Below, piece by piece: positions 48,503-59,786 of a stretch of 64,000 nt of DNA; position 1 is the stretch's first letter, and every line of letters starts with the position of its first letter. The position numbers and the translations under genes were made by a program. The stretch covers positions 47,008,103-47,072,102 of the forward strand of contig JAMXBB010000010.1 in assembly GCA_024138015.1 (NCBI GenBank), written 5' to 3'. Origin of the DNA: Lumnitzera littorea (Eukaryota > Streptophyta > Magnoliopsida > Myrtales > Combretaceae). Under the pieces are notes generated by a model. The model had not been told where the DNA came from. It saw nothing but the letters and a program-made list of their open reading frames with translations, and did not search any database.

Positions 48503-51500
48503 TTAACATTGCGGAAGATCCTTAGGTGGGGGCAATATAGATTGATCTGGTCCTGGTCCTTCTTCAACCAAAAAAGCTGTCTTCAATCCCCAGCCTGTAT
48601 GGAGTTCTAAATGACAATGCATAAACCAAACACCTGAAAATCACACAAGTACATAAAACGTCAGTTTTGTGTGTAAGGATAAAGATGCATAAGATCCAAA
48701 CATAAATGAGTATCAACGAATTGGGAATACTAGGCAACAACCTATTCTTTTATTTTGTATGACTTCCAAATGAGAGCAAAGCAATATAATAAGTTACCTG
48801 GATTATCAGCTCTAAATCGAATCGCCGTCCAACCACCTGTAGGAACTCCGACAGTATTCCTTTCTATTGGATCAACTAAGTTGTAACTGGCAGGGTCCTT
48901 TGCGGGATCAAAATTTCCTATCCCCGTCCCAACAACAAAGAAATAATAGCCATGTAGATGGAACGGATGCGATTCCACTGTGAGGAGATTGGTGTCTTGC
49001 AACACGAGTTCGACCGTTGAATTAAAAGCAATCTTACTAATCCTTGTACTTTGCTGAGTCTTAAGGTTAGCAGTGAGTGGTGGACCTGTATAGTTAAATG
49101 AGGTTGGAGGACGATCAGGGAAATCAGCTGTGAAGACCCCAGACAAATTGAAGTTGTGCGATTTGCGGCTTTGAAAATGAAATATTGTTTAAGGAAGCAA
49201 GCAATCTAGTCCCATTGACACAAGTAGGGCAAGGGTTCATGGCTAGACCCACAGTGTAGAATAAATTCCCATCAACTTTTAAGGGTACATTACACGGTAA
49301 TTGTTGTGAATTCAAACTTCTTAGGTTCTTGTTGTAACTCAGTGCAAATTCAGTGTCGTTAGGGGCAGGTAATTTAGGAAGAGTAGGAATAACAGAGTTT
49401 GGTATGCCTCTGTATTGAAGGATTGCTGTGGCTGTCTTGTTGTCAACAGCAATCGGTGCATCCACAAAAGCCCTACTGGCCATGAAATATCTCCCGGGTG
49501 CTTGGTTGGCCTGGACTAAGACATTTGTGGTCTGACCAGGAGCAATTAAGATGGATTGAGTTGAGAATGGCTTCGTGTACACCGCGTCAACCTCCCACAC
49601 TGTCATGTTGTGACCAGCAATGGAGAGGAAGAGCTCGTCGTTGAGGGCAGCATTGACGATTCTTAGGAGATAAGTTTTTCCTGCTTCAACCTCCATTGCA
49701 TATGTATCTGAAAGAGATTATCAGAAGGTAAAATGTAACAAGGCCTAACAAAAATGATTGAACCAAATCTTTTACCGTGTAATCACACGACGGGAAACAT
49801 TATTAAATTTCAATGGTTCAAGCTAGATATGCGTTTATGAATTGACGACAAAATATATAATGTTGGATTGCTTACGCTTATTGGAACAGGGAAAAAGTGA
49901 TCCAGGCTTTCCGTTAATTGTGTGAGCATCTGACATATTTGGTGGCAATCCCAACTTGTTTCCTTGCTTCTCTACTTCTTCGATATCAGCATTCCACCAT
50001 TCACCTGCAGTACCACACAGTAAAAATATAACGTATCAATATTAAATATATGCATTATATTACGATTCTCTTGTAGAGGTTACTTTGCCTTATGAGGTGG
50101 AGCTTACTTTCATGCTATTTCTCATTTTGTTTCTTTCTTTTACATGTTATACAAATTGTTATCATTTCTATTTTGTCTTTTATCCTACTTATCAAGAAAG
50201 AGATTAATATCATTAGCTCACCTAGCAATATATTGAATTCACTGCTGGGTTGTGGAAATGGATATGGAGTTTCTTCTTTGGGCATGATCACTATGGCACC
50301 ATAAACCGTAGCTCTTAGCCATAAAATATGAGCATGCCACCATAATGTTCCTCTTTGTCCTGTTATATTAAAATCGTAAGTGTAGCTTTTTCCAGTTTGC
50401 ATCGGACATTGAGTTATGTAAGCCGGTCCATCTGCCCAACCGTTGCGATATTGCTTCAATCCATGCCTACAAACATCCATCAATTAATTTATCGCAACAA
50501 CTCTATATAGATAAACATTGGGATGAGATCACGGCTTCAATATAATTTGACGGGCATGTCTCCATCGACTTGGTGCTTACTTGGTATATTATTGCATCTT
50601 CAACACATAATAAAGCCATGGACAGCGAAAAAAACAAATAGTAGAGAACTGCAGCTCAAAAAATTTGTACCGCAACATCGCTAGAAAGGAAAGGAGTGAA
50701 AAAACCGGTTGAAGGGTTTGATAAACTGAGACCAGGGCATATAGTTTTGACTAAATATTCTTGATTTTCAAATACATCCTACTTTGAATATTGCTTGTCA
50801 AAACATTTATCAAATGATAATAAGTTTTATTCATAGTGCTTGAAGATGTTTCATTATTACATCTCCAGATGGTTATGAGTTAGTTTAGTTTTATAGCTAT
50901 AACGTTATTAGAGACTATTATGTATAAGACTGTTTTGGTATCTTACATGGTCTAAAAAACGCATGGCTTATGTAAATTGAACTATAAAGGGGTTGTAGCA
51001 AGTGGAGTAGAGAAAAGCTATTTTAGTATGATCACTCTTTTAGAATACAAGTTTTCGACATTATTTGATAACTACGATATACGGAAAAATTGTATTCTTC
51101 CTTTAAGATCGATATATTCATTTATCAACTTCTTATTAATAATAATATTATTATTATTATTAACTTTACCAATGGATAGATATGTTGTACTGAGCATGGT
51201 TTGTCAGATTGACTTGAACTCTATCCCCTTCTCTGGCGTATATAGTTGGTCCTGGATACATCCCATTAACGGTCACAATTGGCTTTGCAAGGCACAGTCT
51301 GCTTATATTCTTCACTTGAATCTGAAAGGAAGAGAACAAAATAAACGTGTCACGTATAAAATCCACACATTTATACAGAAACAATTATTATTTAATAGGG
51401 GACTTTAAATAAATAAAAAAAAAAAAAAAACTGTTGGGGATCTTTTAAGTCACCCAAAATGCATTCAGGCATTACTTAGTAAATACAATTGAAAATACAA

Positions 51501-52084
51501 AATGGCTTTGTTTCTGAGGAAAGTTGTAATTAAAAATTAGGAAAGAATCTTCATTATAGTATGAAAAATATTGTTCTCAATTCTTCATTATGTCGATATA
51601 ATATTAACTATATTATCATATAATCATCTATTATTGCGATCATCTTCCACTATCTCTTATCAATACAAGTGCTACTACCTTTTTTTTTTTTTTTTCTTTT
51701 TACCACTTTAGCCTAACTTGGATATCACGTTTATGCTTAAATTCCAATAGGAGAGTGATAATTGAGCATAACATTTAGCAAAGAAAGTCGCATGAAATAC
51801 TACCAGTTAATTAGTACAGCCACTTTTGATCATCATTGCAGTATTTAACTGTTATAATTAGAATTACAAACATTAAAATAATTAGAAACCTATCTCCATG
51901 AAGTGATCATACCCATCATATAGAACAAAAGCAAGCGAAGCAAACCGCATTTAGCAGCATGCATGGAAAAACTTACATCAAATTGGTACTGTTTAACGGC
52001 GGCAAAGGATGAAGGAGTCAGAGACCAGAAGGAACCTAGAAAAACAAGAATTAATGTTAACCTCCTAGGAAACATATTGCCCAT
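48503..52084 (-). pseudogene. Laccase paralogue with a 14-bp frameshift deletion in exon 5
   Basis: Tandem copy of the laccase at 28,629-32,267. Exons: 52,084-51,977 (108 nt), 51,321-51,170 (152), 50,466-50,222 (245), 50,004-49,876 (129), 49,707-48,798 (910) and 48,633-48,503 (131), all with GT-AG borders. Exon 5 is 14 bases shorter than in the intact gene. The loss, at about 49,153-49,157, shifts the frame, adds a few foreign residues (FVWGLHS) and stops at 49,124-49,126, giving a predicted 405 residues instead of 562. Copper motifs HWHG and HAH precede the break; HPFHLHG and HCHLELHTGWGL lie after it in another frame, so no type-1 copper site can form. Unusual changes before the break (RLCLAKP for RLCHAKP, MTVWEVD for MTVVEVD) suggest relaxed selection. 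The start is MGNMFPRR; the intact gene begins at the later Met. A sequencing indel is possible but 14 bases is large for one. Confidence 0.92.
49638..49658 (-). promoter_or_regulatory. Weakened miR397-like site in the laccase pseudogene
   Basis: Same place as the site at 29,780-29,800. It keeps the position-9 mismatch and both G:U pairs and adds a seed mismatch at miRNA position 3. Pairing is therefore poorer than in the intact gene, and regulation by miR397 is doubtful. Confidence 0.5.
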
Positions 52085-52350
52085 GTTGACAAAAGTGCTT
52101 GAAGTTTAGTTTTTACGTGAACAGCTATGAGATATGAGGTACGTTGGAGCAACTTTGGTGTTTCATATATATATATAGCTATTGGTGTATAGAAGTGAGG
52201 TACGTATGGTAATGCATTCTAGCTGATTAGGTATAGGAATTGAATAGTAAACCATAATGTGTAGGGCAAACTTCTAAGCAAAATATTGAGAGGAATTTTC
52301 TTCAATTGATTGACTGACGTAGAGGCTGCGCTTTCCAAACAAATAAAAAA
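52085..52350 (-). promoter_or_regulatory. Promoter of the laccase pseudogene
   Basis: Same order as in the intact gene: the ACGTCAGTCAA composite at about 52,310-52,320, then CCAATAGC and a TATA-like (TA)n run at 52,164-52,178, about 80-95 bp before the ATG. The block 52,200-52,350 aligns with 32,440-32,590 and similarity ends near 52,370. The core promoter seems intact despite the broken reading frame. Confidence 0.5.
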
Positions 52351-52369
52351 GGTTGAGGATACGTTACAT

Positions 52370-53552
52370 TTTTTAACTATCTATTTGGGTTAAATGGTTA
52401 TGAGGTAGCTGACTGGTAAAAGTTTGTATGATGACTATCTGTTTCTAATCAATTTGACATATAGCTAAATACATAGAAGGTATTATTGATCACTCAGCCA
52501 CGTTAAAATGGCACTATAATCCAAGAAGAAGGGGTTTTGATTCCCAATAGTAAGAAAATTACCTTATCAAAGGAGAAAGAGCATTGCATATACCATACCA
52601 TGATACACCGCAAAAAAGTTCATACAATATATTAAAACAAAAAATCTTCTTATATATACCATGGTCTATAGATTACGTGAGAGCACTGTACCACACTCTA
52701 CACATATAGTGCCCATACAATGCTCTAAAGGTGTTCTATAGATATGGTCTATGCAAATAAAAGAAAAAGAAGAAAAATATTGTGACATAAATACCAATAT
52801 TGGTGCAAAATATAGTGCAAAACAATAATATGAGAGAACAAACAAGCTAACATTAATTTGTAACCGCCATTACAATTCTTACATAATACTTTTTGTAGGC
52901 TTAAAACCTTAGAATCAATGAGAATAATAAATTCAAAATCAATAAGAAAAAATCAAAATAAACTTTACAAAATTATCATAAAATCTTTGAAAACTTGGTA
53001 TTTATAAAAACACATAAATTTGACTTTAGAAATAGTGTTAAAGGGCAAAGTAGTAAGCTATAGTAGACTTGAATAAATCTTTATTGATATATTATAGATC
53101 TCGTAACTTCTCATATGAAAAAAATTTTAGCCCTTCAAAGTTGACTTATTTGCAGGCTTAAAAATCAAAATAGCACTTCTTATCTCAAACCCCTTTTGCT
53201 TTTAAGTATGATTTTAATGGTAACTTTTGGCTTACTTCTAATTCTAACCAACTTCTAATGGCTTCTTGTTTATGATTCTTCTGATTGCTTCTATTTCTAA
53301 CCCACTTCTGGATTAATTATTTCTTATGATTAATCCTTCATTTTCTAGTTTTGATGATCCAAATGTTTCATAAATTATAAGCTTAAATTACATGCATCAA
53401 ATATATACCTACTATGCAATCTTCCATAAAGTAAATATTTTAGTACATTTCTTACATGCACATTTGTTACATGCAAACATTAATTATTTTGAAGGGTTTC
53501 ATGTAGGTGTTGATTGCAAATTCTTGATAGGGAGAGTTAGGCCTGTGATTAG
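52370..53552. other. AT-rich intergenic sequence
   Basis: No gene recognised. Similarity to the upstream region of the intact laccase stops at the left edge, so this begins DNA present at one paralogue only. Confidence 0.4.
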
Positions 53553-56439
53553 CTTGATATTGCTTGGTTATGCTTGCAAAGATAGCAAACATGAACTATC
53601 GTAAGACGTTGGAGGTGTCTCCAGTGTGTTCACTCCAACGCTTAAGTTAGTGAGATTGTTAAGAATAAACAACTAAGGTTGAAATATAAAGGAATGTTGT
53701 GACTAGATTTTAGTTCCCCTACTTAGGGAGAGTATAGAGATACTTAGAGGAGTAGAATGTATGGAATGATAGGTTAGATCTAAGGGACTTCTCGTATTAT
53801 AGACTTAGGTATAAAGAATCTTAATATATGATCCTTATATCTACTTGATACATTTCTTTCTTTTTCTTCCAAATTGGTGGACCACAGGCTAAGCTCATCC
53901 TTGGAAAGCTTAGGGCAAAAATGTACTACTAACACTTATCTCCTTCCCCTTCGTTTGCAATAAATCGGCAAAGATAGGTGATTCACATTCAGGCTTCAAA
54001 AGAATATGAGTAAGGGCCATTGATGCAATGTAATCTAAAGTGTGTACAGCCTAAGAGATATAGGTTGTTGGGTAATGTAATCCAAAGGCTAATTAGCTCC
54101 TAACTTGTTTAGGACTCCTCTTGAGCATTTGGATGGGTAACTTGAGGCTCGGACACTAAATTAAGCACAATCCATCTCTTGCGTAAGGTATTCGATGGAG
54201 TATTAACCTGGACATAATGATGGGTCGGCAACTTGTATAAGAGGTCTTGACTAGTTGTTCAAGTACTTAAGTGGTAGCAAAGCTGAGCTGTTTTCTTAAG
54301 TGGAAGTGATTTGGTATAGGAAGAGAAGTGTCATCGAGCAATTTGGTGAGTTGCTAAGGACCTTATTATAGCTCCTTCCCCCTTACTTAACACCCCTAAC
54401 CCACCTACCTAACCCTTACCACTCCCCCCAACCGAAAAATAAAATAAAAACCCAATTCTATTGAGAGAGAGAGAGAGAGAGAGGAACTGTATTGAGCATG
54501 TCTTATGCAATGGTTGCATTACTATTAATTGTTAATCATTTCTAATATTATAATTGCTTGGCCTGTGATATGAAGCTAATTTGATTTCCTTTTGTATGTG
54601 TTAACGTGTGCAATTAATTGTTAGGAACACATGTTACTTGTAGATTGAGTGTGTCCGTACGTATGCTGCTGCCATAACAACATGATGGCAATGTGGATGA
54701 TCCTATTTGTTGGTGTTTAGATGAAGATATGTAGATAGCTATTAAGTTAAAGGTGCTTCTTCAACTTTGCAATGTCTTTTTGCTTTCTCGAGGTCTTTGT
54801 TCTCTACAAAAGGAGGACATCCATGTTGCATTATTTTATTTCACTTGCTTTGACTTCCATTTCCATGAAGCTTTCCTTTAGTTTAGAAAAACCTCCTTTC
54901 CTTGACATTCTAAAGGCCTTTTCTCATTATTCAATTAGGTATGAGAATGTCATCTTCTTCTTTGTTTTCTTTTGTTTACAAAGATCCATAAGGTTCTCTT
55001 CCCTCCCCATCCCAACCCCCTAAACCCCACCCCCTCTCCCCACCTAAGAAAAAAAAAAGGGCTAGTGATGAAGGTAATAATGGATGTGTTTGTAATGGCT
55101 ATTGTAGAGGGGGAAGTAGTATAAAGGTAATGTAAAAAGCCTATTGTACGGTGTTAAATATAACCATATGGCCAACAAGTATCCTTAAGAACGGGGTTAA
55201 GTTAATAAAATGTAGAGCTATCTAAAGGTTGATGGATAAGTGAGAAGAGTTGGCTTGAGTGCTAAGGGGAAAACCTATGTAGGCTTACCTATTCTTCATT
55301 TTGGTAGTCTTCAAGCTTCAATGCATTCAGGTGGAGCTAGGTTGGATGTATGTCTTTCTTTGGGTGCTGTGCAACAGGGGGCTTGTGGTGAGGGAGATGG
55401 GGAGTATAACATTTGAGGCCTTGAAGAAGTGCATCTAAGACATTATATCATCCAGCTTTTAGTATCAATGTATGCTAATTTATTTTTCTTTTGCTAGAGA
55501 TGCTTTGAAGGTGTTGCACGGGAAGGAAATTATGTAAGAACTTACCACAAGAAGAAGTGGTACTATTCGATCTAAAGTCATAAATCATATGTGTCTTTAG
55601 AAGTATGTTGCTTTATTTGCTCCTTAGAGGTAGAGTGTTAGTAGGTTGGGGGTTACCATTGCCTTCTTGATCATTGTGTTAAGACGAAGGCAAGATTATA
55701 TTCAAGTTGTTATTAATGAGTTGTTATCTGTAGCTTAAGGTGTTGGTTCCATTTGATACTTAAATAGAGCAAATCATTTGCTACTTTGAGTTTGTCATAG
55801 TTATAGGGTTTAATGGTCCTCATTCTCAGTATTCTATAGAGGATCTTGTAGAAAGTTGGATGGTAGGTGAGGTGGTTGACTTTATGTGTGAGTTTTGGTA
55901 TTTAAGTCATAAATAATGGGTGCTAATTATTAGTTGTGAATTATGGCTTGATATTACTAGGTTAAGCCTGCATAAGAAGCAAACATGGAGTATTAGGGGA
56001 GGTTAAAGGTGTCTCTAACATACGTACTTCAACATTCAAGTTAGTGAGATGGTGAAGAATAAATAACCAAGATTATAATAAAGAGGGAGGTCATTTCTAG
56101 ATTTCAATTCCCCATTCCTAGAGGGAGTTTATAAGTATTGATATGAGTAGAATGCTAAATATGCTTTGTGATAGTTATCTTGCTTCTATTAAGATCCATA
56201 AATAGACTGTTATTGGGAAAATATACTATTTAACTATTATAAAGAATAAAAAGAAAGTTATGAGGTGTTATGGCAGGTTAGATTGAGGTATCTTCCCATA
56301 CTTTAGATTTTGATAAGTAGAAATTTTAAGTATAATTCTCTTATTATATGCACTCGATATGTTTCCTTTCTTTTCTTCTAAATAGGTAGGTTGCAAGCCG
56401 AGCTCATCCTTAAACAGCCTAAGGAAAAAGTGCACTACT
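53553..56439. mobile_element. Direct-repeat-bounded element (short-LTR type)
   Basis: Two same-orientation repeats, 53,553-53,930 and 55,947-56,439, share CTTGATATT, GCAAACATG, AGGTGTCTC, TTAGTGAGAT and AGAATAAA early on, and CTCATCCTT plus TACTACT/CACTACTA at the end. The second is about 110 bases longer because of an insert. The 2.0-kb interior has no recognised retroelement protein. This looks like a small non-autonomous LTR element, but exact termini, target duplication and primer site were not found, so a plain segmental repeat is possible. Confidence 0.5.
54463..54482. repeat. (GA)n microsatellite
   Basis: About ten GA units, inside the direct-repeat-bounded element. Confidence 0.9.
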
Positions 56440-57693
56440 AGTAGTAGATAAGAACTAACTAAATAGTTCTTATATCATCATAAATTGAAATTTTCTTTAT
56501 ATTGATTTATATTATCTTGTTCTAGTAAGTATTTATAGTATTAAATATTCAATAATCCCTTCAAATGTTATATTTTATCTTTAATTAGTCCTCTTTACAG
56601 TCATTCTATGTTTTACTCTTTTGTAATTACAGTTTTACTTATTGTTTGAACAACAAAGCAAATAACTATAGTCTAGAAAAAGATTAATTATTAAAATTTA
56701 CTAAAAAGGAAAAGATATGCATTAGGTTATATATTTTGAAATTACAAAAGATATTTACGTCATTAATTATATTTAAAATGGGTTCAAATCCAATTACTAA
56801 CACTATTTTTCTACTTACATTTATTGTTTGTCTTTCATTAAATGTTTTCATACCCTTCTTGGTCTTTCCTTTCCTCAATATCTAATAAGATTAAATTTCA
56901 ATTACTAAAATTAGTTGGTACCTATATAAAATTTTCAATTATCAAAAGTCATTAGGAATTGGGAGAATTATATTAGAAGGTATTAACTTTTGGGGTATTT
57001 GAATTGACATTTAATGAAGTGAAAATAAGGGATTAATGTTTTGTAGATGGTTAAAATAAATAATTGCCATTATATTCCCATTAGTATTAGCTGATGTGTC
57101 TGTTATTTGTCATGTAGCACTTATGTAGCATAAAAATGGTAGACAAGTGACGTTGACCTATATATATTAATAATAAATAAATAGGAAAAGTTGAAAAAAT
57201 ATAAAAAAAAAATTAACTAAAGAAAAATTGAAATAATAACAATAATAATAAGAAACGAAAAAGAAAACTATAAAAACTAATATTACATTTGGTATACAGG
57301 AATGAACGAAATAAAATGGTAATTCTAGACTCCATTCCTACTCTCATGTTTTGAAGCAAGAATCGCAATTCAATTCTCACTTTATTAATTATGATTAATT
57401 AAAATTGCTATTTTAATCCTAAAAGAAATTGTAATATAAAATAATTAAGGATTTTTTTTTATAAATAATTTTATTTTTTTATTTAATATCATTCCATTTT
57501 ATTTTATTTTGTTGTCATATCTAAATATAGAAAAAGATTTATGATTTCAGTCCTCATTCCTTTTAAATCCATTTTATTCCATTCAATTATGGATTATTTT
57601 TTCATACTAAACATGATATAAATGAAAACAGAAAAATGAGTAAATAATTAATTAGAAATTAGGTATAGTATAATTATTTAAAAATAAAAAATC
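56440..57693. other. AT-rich intergenic sequence
   Basis: Very AT-rich, with no gene, RNA or repeat terminus that I can support. Confidence 0.4.
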
Positions 57694-57940
57694 AGAAAAA
57701 GATCCCCACCATTCTCGGTGAGATGTTTGAATCTATTTCATAATAACGGCAGCTTCAAAACTTGTGAGATGCTTGAATCTAGGCCGTCAAAGCTTAGAAA
57801 AACATTTGGCATTGGACTTCCCGCGGAGGAATATACCGACAATAATGAACTGGCGCAAGCTAAAGATGTAAAAATGCGAGTGGTTTTACTGTTCAAGGCT
57901 ACAAGTCGACAACTGAGAATGGTGGGGATCTTTTATCTAA
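57694..57940. repeat. GC-richer segment bounded by a near-perfect inverted repeat
   Basis: The left arm AAAGATCCCCACCATTCTC (from about 57,698) reappears exactly inverted at 57,917-57,935. The roughly 200 bases between are much richer in GC than the flanks. The plus strand is open for 78 codons from 57,718 (starts MRCLNLFHNNGSF), but the protein is not recognised. The interior also holds two copies of GTGAGATG-TTGAATCTA, about 46 bases apart. It could be a small DNA transposon carrying a captured fragment (Pack-type MITE) or a structured non-coding RNA unit. Clear target duplications are not visible. Confidence 0.55.
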
Positions 57941-59049
57941 CTATTTATTCTTAATTAATAATATTCTATTTAATTTCTTTATATATATATTTTTTATGAT
58001 TTCATTGTGTTTTTACAGTTTTTCTTTTCATTTCCTATTATTATTTTTTTCAAAGTTTCTTTATTTTTTATTATTTTATTTTATTTTTTTAATTTTTCCT
58101 ACTTATTTATGTGTCAGCACGACATGCTTACCACATGTATGCCATGTGCTACCATGTAAGTAATGGACATATTAGTTAATATTAATGGTGTTACAATAGC
58201 GATTCCTTATTTTAATTATTTATTAAAACGTTAATATTTTATTTGTACTTATAAACTGTTGATGTAATTCTTTATTAGTAACTATATAAATATTCATATG
58301 ACATCTACATATTAAAAATTTCACAATTAAAAGGTGATTATATTATGAATACTATAATAGATCCGATCTTTTTTGTAAATATAATATATTTCCACATTGC
58401 TCGATGTTTTGATTCTCTGTCACTCTTTTTTTTTTTTTCCTTAGTTAATATTAGGGAAATGAATGGATAGTATAAACAATTGATGTAATTCTTTATATTG
58501 AAATTTATTACTATTATTATTTTTTAACATTACTCATGGAACAATCTTGCAAGAGCATCTCTAAAAATCATAGAATACTTATCTTTATTTTATATTGTTC
58601 TTTTTATATAACCTTTTGTTTTTGCCTAAATACTTTTTGTGATTTACTTTTGTTGTTGATGGAACCTATACAAGTGTTGCACGTAAATTCCATTTTTTTA
58701 TAAATTGATAATTAAAATTCAATTAAGATAATACATGTGTCCCAATAAAAAGATAAAAAGTTTATTCTTTTAATCCTTACCAAGTGTAGTAAGAATCCAA
58801 AATCATTTTATACAAAAAAAAAAAAAAGAAAGTGATCTCAATCTTATTGAACTTTTAAAAATATCGTAGATGCATTCCTTAATAAAATGATTTAATGTAT
58901 ATAAAATATACCATTTTTAGTGAGTATTATTTATTTACGTAAGACAAATTCCGGCCCCCAAACTATACAAGCCTGCATCGGTCCTTGATAAAAGGATTAT
59001 TATTAGTTGTTGCATTTCACAAGACGTCATTTTGACATACAGCATTGTT
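57941..59049. other. AT-rich intergenic sequence
   Basis: No gene recognised. Long T and A runs are present near 58,428 and 58,815. Confidence 0.4.
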
Positions 59050-59165
59050 AAACTGAGTGATCAGAAACACAACTGCCCTGAGAAGTACACTAGGCCAGCC
59101 AAATACCCAAACGAACACTTTATCTTAAAGAACGGAGTAGCTTTTTAAGACGATCACATTCTGTT
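59050..59165. repeat. Block shared with 33,253-33,372
   Basis: Partner of the block upstream of the intact laccase, in the same orientation. It suggests that the duplicated unit once reached this point and that the 6.7 kb from 52,370 to 59,050 was added later, or was lost at the other copy. Confidence 0.55.
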
Positions 59166-59786
59166 GAGCTCTTCATGGCACTGGAAAGTGTAAAAATGAA
59201 AATGTCACCTAGTGCTATAAGGATACTTGTCAAGGGATCAAATATTATAATATATATACTACTCTTTGATATAATGTACAATGAATATTAGAAAATAAAA
59301 AATACTTGTATTTGTCACTTACATAATCAACCAAGCGATGCATTCTTTTATTGATCAAACTTATGACCGGTGTTTTTCTCTCCTATACAATTAAGTGCTT
59401 CGTTAGAATCCTATATGATTACATCATGAAGAATAGCATAGGGTCAAGTGGCGCTAATGATTAGTGTTATCATGTCGTATTTTATATATATATTTAAACA
59501 AGTTTGTGTATTAAAAATTTTAACCCGTGATATGATTCGTTTATTAATCGTATTTGAATACTTAAAACAATAACCCAATACATTTAATAAGCATATTTTG
59601 TATCTGAGTTGAACTTATTTATCGATAAAAAGTTGTAAAAAAATCTATAAGATACTTACTCATGCAAAAGTTAAATAGACAATAATAATACTTAAATTAT
59701 ACAAATACAAATGTCATGAGGTAGTAGCACTTAATATAAAATTACAACTCAAATAAAAGTTTTAGTAAAATAAAATTTAACCAAAT

